A DNA stretch of 52,098 nucleotides from Basidiobolus meristosporus CBS 931.73. Its lineage: Eukaryota; Basidiobolomycota; Basidiobolomycetes; Basidiobolales; Basidiobolaceae. Below the pieces are notes generated by a model. It ran no database searches. It saw only the letters and a program-made list of their open reading frames with translations, and was not told the origin of the DNA. How positions within the stretch are numbered: the stretch's first letter is position 1; every line of letters begins with the position of its first letter. This document shows positions 11,771 to 21,874 of the stretch, one piece after another. Made by a program: the position numbers and the translations under genes. The DNA is taken from assembly GCA_002104905.1 (NCBI GenBank), contig MCFE01000621.1, positions 1-52,098 on the forward strand, in the 5' to 3' direction.

Positions 11771-12242
11771 TCATTCTATGGCTTGCTGAATGTCTGGTTT
11801 GACTGATTGAGAGTATATCTGAAAAGTTGGGGATGACTGTTCATCTTCTGATAAGGGTGAGATAATTTCTGGAATCTTGTGCATCAGGGATAGTGGCAAT
11901 TCAGTGATTCCAGGATATGAAACTGGTAGTCTGCCTACATGAAAGCCAAGATTGGTGAAGGTGTCAAGACCAACAACTACCTGATGTCCATCTGGAATAT
12001 CCATAACCTCCATTTGATGTATTGCAGTTAATGAGCAACTGCGTGTGCTGATTAGGTTAGTGACACCAATTCTTGGGGCTGAGAGGTCTTTAGTTCTAAG
12101 TATTGTATTTCTTGATTATTTTTCAATTGCTAAGTTGGGTTCTTTGACTATGTTAGGTGATGCATACAGTTGGATAATCCACTATCCAGTAGTAGTACAT
12201 ACAATTGGCCATCAAGGGAAGTGGCACCTCTATGGCTTTTAG
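11771..12242 (-). pseudogene. G0 retropepsin remnant
   Basis: The minus strand near 12165-12210 reads GQLYVLLLDSGLSN, with the D-S-G active-site triad of retroviral-type aspartic proteases. A second open segment (11771-12013) carries MEVMDIPDGHQVVVGLDTF, the usual region downstream of the active site. The two lie in different frames. Confidence 0.65.
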
Positions 12243-12485
12243 CTGCATTATAGGTTGTTTCTTTTTGGGAGTAGTTACAGTTTTAGCTGGTAACTCAAAG
12301 AAGTTCCAATAATCTTGGGATGTAAGGCCTTCAATGCTTCCACATACCCTCTCATATCATTGGTTGAATGGTCATCTGGGATCTGAGTAATTTTTGTCAA
12401 TGCTGTAGAATTCTGCTTAGGACAGAGATGTGATCTATGTCCCATCTTTCTACATCTAAGGCATTGATCATTAGCCTATGGATTA

Positions 12486-12998
12486 TCAGTTTGATGCATT
12501 ACTGCTTCTCTCAAGTGTTTCCCAGCTTGTCTGACTCCTTGGCAATGCCTTTGCACTCACTGGCAGAAGGACAGCATTTTCTGTGAAGCTCACAGTGCTT
12601 AGTAGTTGTTCAATTCTCCTTGGCAATATTACTGGTCTCTTGTTTGGTTGCAGCTGGATCTTGAGTAAAGCTGCCTGAGTCTGGCTAACAGTGGTGGACA
12701 TGGTGATAGCAAATGTATATACCTCTGAGATCTTGTCATAAGAACATGCTAGGTTGCATGCTTTGACAATAAAATTATTACTATGTAGCTGGTGTGGAAA
12801 GTTTGAAAGAAAATGAGAATTAAGCAATATATGCTCATCATAAACTCCAGATAGTCTCATTTGTCTTTGGAATCTGTCACAGGAATGCCGCAAAGATTCA
12901 ACATTTTGCATTTTAGTTTTCCATAAGTTGCAGTTCAAATGTGCTTTCTTGAGGGGATCTTCAAAATGGCTACAGAAGAGGTTTTGGCAATTTTCCAC
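12486..12998 (-). pseudogene. G0 gag-like capsid remnant
   Basis: A 170-codon open frame on the minus strand, just upstream of the protease remnant. It contains SLRHSCDRFQRQMRLSGVYD and ILLNSHFLSNFPHQLHSN, a pattern like the retrotransposon gag (UBN2/Retrotrans_gag) helices, where LxxFxxgLP is typical. No CCHC knuckle is visible in this frame. Position and pattern support gag; family recognition is moderate. Confidence 0.5.
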
Positions 12999-13003
12999 AC
13001 ATT

Positions 13004-13404
13004 AGACTTTTTCCATTGAATAGTGCCACATTGAGCCATGAGTGCCAAATGATGCCATAGTGTGCTAAGGAGGCCAGGTGCACCTATACTTGGCCCCAGA
13101 GTGTGCAGCATAGCTCTGCATCTTCATGCAAAGCAGCCCCTGTGCTTCACCCATTGTGTAGGAGAAAATCCATTTATTGACCTTGTTTTTTAGGTCAATG
13201 ATATACAGGATGTGTAAGTGCACAAAAGGATTGAAGACATGCATCTAGTACCCAATATGCATGGCACTCTGAATCTAGCTCCTGTGCCTTATAACATGTG
13301 ACAAAATTGCATGGCACTATCTTGGTCCACTGGTACCATCTGGCAATATATTTAGATGTTTAGGACTAATATTTGAATATAGAGCCTGATGTATCCAATC
13401 CAGA
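13004..13404. mobile_element. MITE1, foldback MITE lacking its right arm
   Basis: It begins AGACTTTTTCC at 13004 after ATT (13001-13003), matching the terminal repeat and 3-bp target site of the complete MITE at 34916-35649. The left arm and part of the central region align to about 13404, where homology stops and R2 begins. The right arm is absent. Confidence 0.7.
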
Positions 13405-14337
13405 CCAGCCATCAAGATTCCATCAGGAGACTGCAATAGTACCAGCAGCTTTGATTTAATGACCATCTATATGATCTTTTGATGGGATCACAATGGCATT
13501 TTGCTAATTATATAGCCAAATAAACTTGATAAATATGGTGGAGCTTGTATGGTGTATTGCCAAGAGTGGCATGGTATTGGTGTGGTCTTTGTTTACTCTA
13601 CTCATATTTAAGTGGATCTAACTAGCCAGTACATCAAATTGCCTTATACTGCAGAAAACTTGAGGTATTCTGACACCAAACTCTTTGCACAAAAGCTTTA
13701 GATGTTTCAAGTTGGTATTAGTGATCTGCTTCTGGATAAATGTTGCCACAATGTCCACTTATGACTCCCAATACTTCAAATGTACTCTTAATAGAAAAGG
13801 CTTCAAAAGGCCACTAAAATAAACACATGTCCAATTTGTCCCATCCTTGCACTTGCATTGTTGCATATGCATATTAATGCTAATTGGTGCCCATGAAAAG
13901 TACTTAGACTAGTAAATACTTTGCAATATCTTGCCAATTCTTTCACATTTCTCTGGTATTTCAAAGGTTTAGTTTATCTTGAAATGCCCCATGTACAACT
14001 TGGTCATCAGTAAAGGAGTATGTTGAATGCAAATGCATTGCTTGGAGTGAAAAACTTTTGCTCCCACCAATACACTCTATCTTAAGTTTTCCAGTTTGCA
14101 ATTAATTACATATTCTGGCTGATGGTCTATAGCTAGCCAACTTTGCTGCAATTGCATACTGACTTCTGTATGTTCTCTCTGTGGAAAGATGATGCTCTTA
14201 GTGTTAGTGCTTGTGTATATAACAATGTGTATGAGATATTGAGAAGGTCCCCTGGATCTCACACATTTGCCAGAAACACTGTTCCCAGAGAAGCCGGCTA
14301 TTGTGCTGATGGCTGGGGTATCTCCAATGGAGATATT
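13405..14337 (+). repeat. Repeat R2, copy 2
   Basis: This matches 44100-44900 in reverse complement over several blocks. The plus-strand reading contains ADGWGISN near 14310-14335, and SLWKDDALSVSA near 14170-14205; the copy at 44 kb reads ADGWGISNADN and SLWKVDVFNISA. The shared reading strand supports a protein-coding origin. No domain is recognised. Copia B begins at 14338. Confidence 0.55.
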
Positions 14338-14703
14338 GTTGAAATTTAGGGCTATTTGGTATCATTCTGCAGCTAGAAATATACTTAATAATTCTGGACT
14401 AGTCTTGGTTGCTGTGGGACTAACTTATAGCTCTAAATTTGCCACTTTCTTCAGATCTATGATCCTATGATTATTCCCCTATAGTCAGGATCAAATTAGC
14501 ACTAATACTAACCATTATGTACTAACCCTAAAACTATTACAGAATGCTCCTGAGTCATGAGAAACCCTCCTTACTTAGTGTTACAGCTGTATTACTTCTA
14601 CAAAGGAATAAATACTGAGCTTCTTTATTAATAGACACCAATTCAACTATTATCACTATTTCTTGACAAGTTCCTTATATCCAAATCATTTTCAATTGCA
14701 ACA
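14338..14703 (+). repeat. Copia B 5' LTR
   Basis: Begins TGTTGAAAT and ends TTGCAACA. It is closely similar to 18231-18598 and, reversed, to the LTRs of copia C and the solo LTR at 41533-41902. TTTATTAATAGACACCAATTC near 14620-14645 lies in the probable transcription-start region. Confidence 0.85.
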
Positions 14704-14716
14704 GGTTATGCGCCCC
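14704..14716 (+). other. Copia B primer-binding site (half-tRNA type)
   Basis: GGTTATGCGCCCC follows the LTR directly. It is one base from the Drosophila copia-type site GGTTATGGGCCC, which pairs with the anticodon region, not the 3' end, of initiator tRNA-Met. Copia C has GGTTATGGGCCC at the same place. Confidence 0.65.
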
Positions 14717-14739
14717 AATTGTCTTAATCTACTTTAACA

Positions 14740-15310
14740 ATGACTTCTACCAGCAAACACTACAACACAAAAATCTTCCCAGTAAAGGAGAGGATTGATG
14801 GAAAGAACTATAGACTTTGGAGAATCAAGATGCAGATGCACCTTGAGGAAAGGAAGCTTTGGAATATAGTAACAGGAAAAGTAGTTGGGCCTGAAGGAAC
14901 AGCAGAAGAAGTGCAGAAGTTTCAAGAGATGGAGAGAAAGGCCTTTAATGCCATATATATCAATGTGCAAGATTACTTCATTGGACATATTGTCAAATAG
15001 ATGACATTTTGACTTTTGACTATGTCAAAGGAAGACTTCTCCGTGAACAACTCAGACATAATGATTAAGCAGAGAAGATCAAAGACAATGCTTTATTCAG
15101 TTCAGAAAGGCACTCATAAAAGAATGGAAAGCAACAAAACCAAAGAAAACCTGTTTGCTGCAACTATTGTAAAAAAACCAGGACACTGGGCAAGAGAATG
15201 CAAGAAGAAACAAGCAGACAAAAGACAGAAACTAGAGCAGGCAAGCCATACAACTACTGATATACAGTTATTTCTAACCGTACAAGAGAGTGCAAGTAAA
15301 TAAAGTAATG
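14740..15310 (+). pseudogene. Copia B gag remnant
   Basis: It starts at ATG 14740 with MTSTSKHYN, then GKNYRLWRIKMQMHLEERKL typical of copia gag. The frame stops at 15000. Compared with copia C, much of the middle of gag is missing. The zinc-knuckle region resumes at about 15160 with KKPGHWARECKKK, where the first two Cys of the CCHC box are lost. It cannot encode a working nucleocapsid. Confidence 0.75.
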
Positions 15311-16610
15311 AATGGTATATTGACTCTAGAGCCTTGCAGCATATTTGTGGCATAGAGGAGTAGTTCAGCAACTTAAAGACTATTCCGATAAGAAAAGTTT
15401 TTCTGGGAGGTAACTCTGCTCTGGAAGCTACCGCAAGTGAGTCTATACAACTAAACATGAGCAATAGCTCAGAGGTAACAGCAGCAAGACTCACTGATGT
15501 ACTGTACTTAAGTGGAGTTGCTAGGAACCTACTCTCAGTCAGTAAAGCAACTGCTAAGGGACTGAAATTTGTTTTTACTAGGATGAGCTGTTCAATAATG
15601 ATTGAGAATGGACACTAAGTAGTTTTGGGAATCAGAGATTACAATATATACAAGTTACAATGCAAGATCACTGTACCTGAGTATGTCAACATTGCTTAAA
15701 CTGATGAAACCAGCTGGGAGATGTGGCATAGGAGGCTAGGACACATTGGGGAACAGAAAATGAGCCAATTGGTGAAAAATGAGCCTGTTTTGGGTGTAAA
15801 ATATTCAATTCCAATAAAATTTGATGTCTGTAAGAGATGTTCATATGGCAAACAAGCTAGGCAACATTTCAAGAGCTCAGAAGGCATCAATACTACCAAA
15901 ATATGGGCTATTGTACACTCAGACATATGTGGCCCTATGAGAACACTGTCCCTTGGAGTCAAGGTATACTTTATAATATTTATTGATGACAAAACAAGAT
16001 ATACATGAGTGTACTTCCTCAAAACTAAGGATGAAGCTTAAGAGATGTTTAAGCACTTCAAGAGCATGGCAGAAACACAAACTGGGTAAAAATTGAAGGT
16101 GCTACAAAGTGACAGTGAAGGAGGACACTGTTCAAAAGAGTTTGCAAAATACTGCTTGTCTACTGGAATACTTCGACAGACCACAGTTCCTCATACTCCA
16201 CAGCAAAATGGATTAGTAGAACATGCAAATAGAACAATAGTAGAGATGGGAAGATCCATGCTACATCATAAGCAAATGAACTACACATTTTGGGCTGAAT
16301 CTGTTGTTACTGCAGTATACATCAAGAAAAAATGTCCCTTGGTTATTGTCAAGATACTAAAGGGTATAGAGTGTATAAAGACAAAGCTCAGAAGCTGATC
16401 AAGAGCATGGATGTTGTATTTGAGGAGAATTCACATCAGAAAGCCACAGAAATCATTGGCCAGCTGCCCCATGATGCAATCAACATTAATAAAGAACATG
16501 CATACCAAATTCAGCCAGATACGGAAGATGCTTCCACCAGTTCCAGATCAGAACAGATTATCCCAGTTAGAAGATCTACCAGTATAAGAAATGCCCCTAG
16601 ATCCTGGTAG
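15310..16610 (+). pseudogene. Copia B protease, GAG-pre and integrase remnant
   Basis: A protease remnant (IDSRALQHICGIEE, with the active-site Gly of DSGA changed to Arg) lies near 15318-15360. GAG-pre and the integrase zinc region follow at 15721-15900 (MWHRRLGHIGEQKMSQLV, then CKRCSYGKQARQHF), then core motifs FIDDKTRYT near 15980 and PQQNGLVEHANRTIV near 16200. After VYIKKKC (16320-16338) about 150 bp present in copia C are missing, so the integrase tail jumps frame. Several in-frame stops occur. Confidence 0.75.
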
Positions 16611-16739
16611 CAAACATGCAATGATCATGAAGGAGCTTATTATACCTTATGTGCCAAACCTCAGAATCTGGAACAGGCAATGCAAAGTCCAGATGCTACA
16701 TTGTGGCAACAAGCCATGCAGGAGGAGTACCAATCACTG

Positions 16740-17440
16740 ATCAAAGCAAAAAGGTGAGAACTGGTAGACTTACCAAATGGGAGAAAGCCAATAGGATGTA
16801 GATGGGTCTACAAGATCAAGATAACCTCAAATGGTGCCATTGATAAGTAAAAGGCTAGATTTGTGGCTAAAGGCTATTCCCAGATCTAGGGACTAGACTT
16901 AAGGAAATATTTGCTCCAGATGCCAAGTTTAGCTCCATTAGGACAGTTCTAGCCCTGGCAGCTGTACACAGTCTAGATCTACACCAAATGGACATCAAAG
17001 CAGCCTTTTTAAATGGGGATTTGCAAGAAACTATATATTTAGAGCAACCAGAAGGTTTTACCCATCCAAAAGACCCCCATAAGATGTGCAACTTGGAAAA
17101 TTGTTGTAGAGACTTAAGCAGGCACCTAGAGCATGGTATAACAAGATTTACACATATCTGGAGGAAATTGGGTTCTCTTGTAGCACTGTAGATCACACTA
17201 TATATGTGAAATAGCTCAAAAGGGGTGTGATCATCCTAGTTCATTATGTGGACAACCTACTTATAGCTACAAGTGACCAAGAGGCACTTAAACAGATGAC
17301 ATCAGATCTCTTCAGCAAGTTTGAGCAGCAAGATCTTGGAAATTGAGCTATTTTCTTGGAATTGAGATCAAAATTGACATACCTACACAGAAAATTGTGC
17401 TGAGTTAGTCTAAGTACATCAGGAACATTCTTGAATGCTT
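16740..17440 (+). pseudogene. Copia B reverse transcriptase remnant (YVDN)
   Basis: The palm segment MDIKAAFLNGDLQETIYLEQ is at 16988-17047. The catalytic box near 17248-17265 reads HYVDNLLIATS: the second Asp of YVDD is Asn (codon AAC). Upstream, GYSQI is followed by an in-frame TAG (about 16889) and a one-base deletion soon after it. A further one-base deletion lies near 17340, before AGCTATTTTCTTGG. All four lesions are shared with copia C. Confidence 0.8.
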
Positions 17441-17444
17441 CAAA

Positions 17445-18236
17445 TTGGAAAATTGCAGACTTGCAGCTACCCCTATAGACAATAACCTGAAATTGAGCAC
17501 ATCTCAGCCAGTTATAGATGTAAACGGCTCAAATATGGACCAAAACTTTCCCTTTCAATCAGTAGTTGGTAGCCTAATGTACTTGCTGGTGTCTACGCGT
17601 CCAGATATTGCAGTGGCAATTGGAACAGTCATTCAATTCATGCAGAATTATGGATCAGAACATATTATAGTAGCTAAGTGGATTTTCAGATATCTACAAG
17701 GCACCATAAATATGGTACTGGAATTCTCTGGAGCAGCAAATAGGCAAGTATTTGATGGTTATAGTGAGTCAGATTGGGGTAGGGATCTGATTGACAGATG
17801 CGCTACCACAGGCTATGTATTTCTTTATGCTGGTGCAGCTATTACTTGGAATTGCAAGAAACAACCAACTGTGGCCCTATCTACAACTGAAGCAGAATAT
17901 ATGGCTGCATGTCAAGCATCTAAGGAGGTTGTATGGCTACAAAAATTATTTAAAGACTTGGGTTTTAGTTAAAATGAACCAACATGTATTTTCAAGGATA
18001 ATCAAAGTTGTATTTTGTTAGCTAGACATCCTACTAATCATGCCAGAACTAAGCACATTGATATGCAGCATCACTTGGTGAGGGAAGCTGTAGAGAATAA
18101 CTTAGTAGAGTTAGTGTACTACCCAACTAACAAAATGGTGGCAGATATATTGACAAAACCACTTACTAGGCCACAATTTGAGAATCTCAGGGAGGAATTA
18201 GGATTAAGAAATTATTTAGTTGAGGGGGAGGGCTGA
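17445..18236 (+). pseudogene. Copia B RNase H segment (largely open)
   Basis: Two open segments (17445-17972 and 18015-18236) cover the end of RT and copia RNase H: RPDIAVAIGTVIQFMQNYGS, the SDWGRDLIDR motif, ALSTTEAEYMAACQASKEVV with the catalytic Glu region, then HARTKHIDMQHHLVREAVEN and MVADILTKPLTRPQFENL. One stop (TAA, 17970-17972) and a frame change separate the two parts. It ends at the polypurine tract next to the 3' LTR. Confidence 0.8.
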
Positions 18237-18598
18237 AATATTGGACTATTTGGTATCATTCTGCAGCTAAAAATATACTTAATAATTCTGGTCTAGTCTT
18301 GGCCACTGTGGGACTAATTTACAGCTCTAATTTTGCCACTTTCTTCAGATCTATGATCCTATGATTACTCCCCTATAGTCAGGATCAAATTAGCACTAAT
18401 ACTAACTATTATGTACTAACCCTGAAACTGTACAGAATGATCCTGAGTGATGAGAAACCCTCCTTACTTAGTGTTACAGCTGTATTACTTCTACAAAGGT
18501 ACAAATACTGAGCTTCTTTATTAATAAACAACAGTTCAACTATTATCACTATTTCTTAATAAGTTCCTTTTATCCAGATCACTTCTTAAATTGCAACA
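18231..18598 (+). repeat. Copia B 3' LTR with adjacent polypurine tract
   Basis: The polypurine tract GAGGGGGAG ends at 18230. The LTR starts GGCTGAAATATT (terminal TGT mutated relative to TGTTGAAAT) and ends TTGCAACA at 18598. It carries the same blocks as the 5' LTR with scattered differences. Confidence 0.8.
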
Positions 18599-18860
18599 GT
18601 AAATTGGCCTAGTGTTATATGTTAATGTACAATAGAGATCTGGGGTGAAGTACAATTAGTGTGTTAAGATAGAAATATATTCAAGAACAGATTAGTTTAT
18701 TACATGGGGGTAAGCAAGTGGTCAGATTTTCATGTGACTTAATTGTATTACAGACAACTGCCATATATGGTATGAAACTACAAAGGTTCCAATGAGTTGC
18801 TTTGGTAAAGTGTCTGATTGTATAATGTAAGCCTGGAGCTTTCTAAAAACAGCTAGAATT
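18599..18860 (-). repeat. LTR of family X, copy 2 (truncated)
   Basis: This aligns with the second half of X1 (about 6500-6760): GGTGAAGTACAATTAGTGTG, CAAGAACAGATTAG, and a perfect CArG box CCATATATGG at 18761-18770. The heat-shock element position is degraded (TTTCTAAAAACAGCTAGAAT). It is cut on the left by copia B and on the right by an A-type LTR. Confidence 0.55.
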
Positions 18861-19051
18861 TGTTGTAAAAATTGTGAGTCCACCTATGTTCCCCTAAGTT
18901 AGTCACTTAGATCATTACCTACTGGTCATATTGAATACTAACCAAGTTTCTTGTAGGGATTTACTTAGAATACTTTCACCAAAACATCAGGTACCCAAAA
19001 CGTGAAAATTCTCATAATTGTCCAAACACCCCCAAGCTTTTCACACATATT
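18861..19051 (+). repeat. Partial family-A copia LTR
   Basis: It begins TGTTGTAAAAATTGTG and follows the family-A LTR in plus orientation through TTAGTCACTTAGATCATTAC and TTTACTTAGAATA to CTTTTCACACAT, where MITE2 interrupts it. The rest of the LTR is not seen after the MITE. Confidence 0.6.
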
Positions 19052-19659
19052 TGACTTGTTCCATTGGAATGTGCCACATTGAGCCATGAGTGCTGAATGA
19101 TGCCATAGTGTGCCAGAGAGGCCAAGTGAGCCTATACTTGGCCACAGAGTGTGCAGCACAGCTCTGCATCTTTATGCAAAGCAGCCCTTGTATTTCACCT
19201 ATTGTGTTGGAGAAAATCCATTTTTTGACCTTTTTTAGGTAAATGCTGTACAGGATGTGCAAGTGCACAAAAGGATTGAAGATAAGCATCTGCATTTAAT
19301 ACCCATGGAACTCTGAATCTAGCTCCTGTGGCTTGTAAAATGTCACAAAAATGCATGGCACTATCTTGGTCCACTGGTACTCTCTGGCACTATAAGTGCT
19401 TGTATTGTTCTTACTTTAGGGCTAATATTTAAATATAGTGCTGGATAGTACTAGTGCACCAAGATAGTGCCATGCATTTTTGTAACATGTTACAAGCCAC
19501 AGTAGCTAGATTCAGAGTGCCATGGGTATTCAGTACCAGATGTATATCTTCAATCCTTTTATGCACTTGCACATCCTGTACAACATTTACCTAAAAAAAA
19601 AGGTCAAAAAATGGATTTTCTCCAACACAATAGGTGAAACACAGGGGCTTCTTTGCATT
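19052..19659. mobile_element. MITE2, foldback MITE, right end truncated
   Basis: It begins TGACTTGTTCCATTGG after ATT (19049-19051). The left arm (about 19052-19400) and most of an inverted right arm (about 19445-19659) align with each other and with the complete copy at 34916-35649. The last about 120 bp of the right arm and its terminus are missing; U1 sequence follows. Confidence 0.75.
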
Positions 19660-20404
19660 TGACACCATAAAACAACCTTAAACAAAATTGCATCCTAGGT
19701 TTTACAAAAAATTGGTCAACATTCATCTTTAGAGCAACACAGAAGTTGCTATTGGTTGGTTCTCTGCCAATTTTCTCACAGTCTGGTCCTAAATACTTAG
19801 TCACTTCCTGCATTGGTTTATACTGACTAGCAATTGCTCTTTTTCACTCTACATACTTCTTGATTTAAACAATGCTCTCACTTTTCATGCATACAGAATG
19901 ATATATATTCTTTCACTCTTCAGCTGTAACTCATTTCTGAATTGTACAGTCCTATACAAGTTCTTATACCCACACTTATATTAAGCACAGCTTCCCCCTT
20001 GACATGTAACTCTGGTAAAGTCCACCATTCTTCAGTTATTTTTGACAACAGACCCATTTTCTGTGACATTGATAGGCATCCCATAGCTTGATGCTGTTGT
20101 TCATCAACTGGTTCCCATATGTCTTGGTCTTCAGCAGGGACTGCAAGGTCAAGCACCACATCTGCCAGTCTTTGCAGTAAATCCTTGCAATATTCTAGTA
20201 CATTTTCTTGAGTACAACTCTGGAAGAAGTACTGCAACCTTTAGCAATGCCTGTCATTGCCCCAAAGCTTTGCTGTGCACATTGCAATAGTCCTTGCAGT
20301 TTTTGATACTGTTGGTGCATTGGTTAGTGGAATCTTTACTCTGTCTACAATAGAGGGCACAGAGGCAGTTGTAGACTTGTTGTCTTTCTCTGCAATTTCA
20401 TCTA
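19660..20404 (-). repeat. Repeat U1, copy 1, left part, with an unknown conserved ORF
   Basis: This segment aligns by eye with 40506-41125. The minus strand has a long frame with a single stop near 20240: DEIAEKDNKSTTASVPSIV (20350-20404), then from 20237 QSCTQENVLEYCKDLLQRLA and ITEEWWTLPELHVKGEAVL. The copy at 40.6-41.1 kb shows the same reading (NIWEPVSEQ for DIWEPVDEQ) with more breaks. I do not recognise a domain. The other part of this U1 copy lies at 29839-30888, beyond the G2 insertion. Confidence 0.5.
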
Positions 20405-20722
20405 TGTTAGATTCAAATGCAACTGGTTTACCTTTCCCTCATTTTCTTGGCTTAGTGTTCCACCAATTGCATAAGCTGAAGTGTCTGTGCAGAGAGTGAG
20501 CTTGTCTCTGAAGTCAGTCATTCTTGAGCTTGGCCGCTTAGCAAGTTCATTGTTGAGCATTAGAAGTGCAGTCTCACAGGCTAAGTTGCACTCTAAGGTG
20601 TTGTCTATCTTGAGGATATGAGTCAAAGGGGCCGCAATACTTGCAAAGGACTTGACAAGTCTCCAATAATAGGAAACCATTCCAAGAAGTGATTTGAGCT
20701 GTGAGGTGCTATGGGGCTGCTT
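20405..20722 (-). pseudogene. G2 RNase H fragment
   Basis: The minus strand reads MVSYYWRLVKSFASIAAPLT, then LTLCTDTSAYAIGGTLSQEN, the N-terminal RNase H motif with the first catalytic Asp present (TDTS). It is colinear with 24516-24780 in G1. The fragment stops at about 20404 inside RNase H. Confidence 0.75.
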
Positions 20723-20726
20723 CAGA

Positions 20727-21094
20727 TGTTATGATCTGCCGCTTGAATGTGTAAGTTAGATCAGTTTTTAGTCAAATCAATTAGTATATGTTTAGGTTAT
20801 CAGTATATCAGTATTATCTATCAAATCAGTAGCATTAGTCAGCAAATGAATCAGCAGATCCTTATCAGACAGAAATAGATATATTAGGTAGGATTGTATT
20901 GGTTGATGATGATGCAATCAGATGAGTCATCAGCCACAACCTACATTAGGAAATACAATTAGTCAGCAATTGATCTGGCAAAATGTATATAAGGAGCTGC
21001 TGGAACCTCAATAAAAATCAGTTCAAGTTTTAGTGAATACAATACTAGCTAAACTCCCTATTCCTCTACAACTCTTATACCAAGACTTGTAACA
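20727..21094 (+). repeat. G1 5' LTR
   Basis: From TGTTATGATCTGCCGCTTG to GACTTGTAACA. A TATA-like TGTATATAAGGAG lies near 20986. CTCAATAAAAATCAG near 21010 resembles a polyadenylation signal. It is nearly identical to 26371-26737. Confidence 0.9.
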
Positions 21095-21095
21095 T

Positions 21096-21105
21096 TGGTA
21101 GCAGC
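21096..21105 (+). other. G1 primer-binding site
   Basis: TGGTAGCAGC begins one base after the LTR. It ends with the complement of CCA-3', so it should pair with a tRNA ending GCTGCTACCA. An initiator tRNA-Met is plausible, but I cannot confirm the species of tRNA. Confidence 0.55.
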
Positions 21106-21152
21106 AATAACCAGAAACCTCCCTCCTGAAGAAAGAAGAAACCACCCTCAAG

Positions 21153-21870
21153 ATGTTGGACAATCAAGAATGGAAGAATGCCATGCAGCAAATCCTGGCC
21201 CAACAGCAACAGTTACTCCAGATCCTCAGCCAACAGTAACAAGGAATGACTACCATGGCTCAGAACCAGCAATGCCCTGTTAAGAGCAACTTTAGTGTGA
21301 AGGTCAACCGGTACCATGGCAGAGTCAATGAAAACCTGGGGACTTGGCTCTTTCAGATTGAAGAAGCTTTGAAAGCTAAAGGAATTGCTCCAGAAAGCAA
21401 GTTGCATTATGCAGCTTCTTACCTGGCAGATGCAGCTTTACAGTGGTACCACAACAAGATCAGGTCAGCCACTATGATGGGATGCTCTACAATCTCTACA
21501 TGGGATGAGTTTGTGTTGGAAATTCAGGATGCTTTTGAGCCTCCACACCAACAGACACTACTAAGAAGGAAGTTAAAGACACTCAGACAGAAAGGAATGG
21601 TTCAAGAATACATCTATGAGTACAGATGTCTACTTGGACAAATTGAAAGAATGGACCCCCTGGATCAAGTTGAATACTTTATTGATGGGTTAAAAGAAAG
21701 AACTTGCAAGGAAGTGAATTATTGAAGACCTCAGACTATTGAAGAAGCCATCAAGATTGCCATTGACTATGACTCAGCTATGTTTGGAGTTGGGAAGCCT
21801 ACAGTGACTAATTAGAAAGGTTACAATCATTATGAAAGAATACAGTCAGAAGCAGTACCAATGGAAATAG
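21153..21870 (+). pseudogene. G1 gag (capsid part) with three in-frame stops
   Basis: Gag starts at ATG 21153 (MLDNQEWKNAMQQILAQQ). The frame runs on through the typical gag helices: RVNENLGTWLFQIEEALKA, LADAALQWYHNKIRS, EFVLEIQDAFEPPHQQ, LKTLRQKGMVQEYIYEYR and VEYFIDGLKERTCKEV. In-frame stops are TAA at 21237, TGA at 21723 and TAG at 21813. The TAA and TAG could each come from one CAA/CAG C-to-T change. At 21875 the frame is split by E2. The nucleocapsid part resumes at 22950. Confidence 0.85.
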
Positions 21871-21874
21871 ACGC

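Larger units (their letters stand above)
8340..12998 (-). mobile_element. Degenerate Ty3/gypsy chromovirus G0
   Basis: Read leftwards, the order gag, protease, RT, RNase H, integrase, chromodomain is that of a chromovirus. Every domain is present only as broken frames. The 3' LTR is not identified. The 5' side is interrupted at 13004 by MITE1, just upstream of gag, so no 5' LTR is seen either. G0 is the most diverged element with a complete domain order here and belongs to a different lineage from G1-G3, which show no chromodomain. Confidence 0.8.
14338..18598 (+). mobile_element. Copia element B, LTR to LTR
   Basis: A copia element with two LTRs of about 366 bp (14338-14703 and 18231-18598), a primer-binding site at 14704 and a polypurine tract ending at 18230. 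The interior is shorter than that of copia C because of deletions in gag and integrase. Stops and frameshifts are spread through gag-pol. The flanks (GATAT on the left, GTAAA on the right) do not form a target duplication, which suggests recombination with another copy after insertion. Confidence 0.9.

Noticed and set aside
15114-15494. 126-codon minus-strand frame inside copia B
   Set aside because: It is antisense to the recognised copia gag-protease sequence and has no motif of its own.
14338-18598. Target duplication for copia B
   Set aside because: The five bases on each side (GATAT and GTAAA) do not match, and neither do shifted alternatives, so none is claimed.
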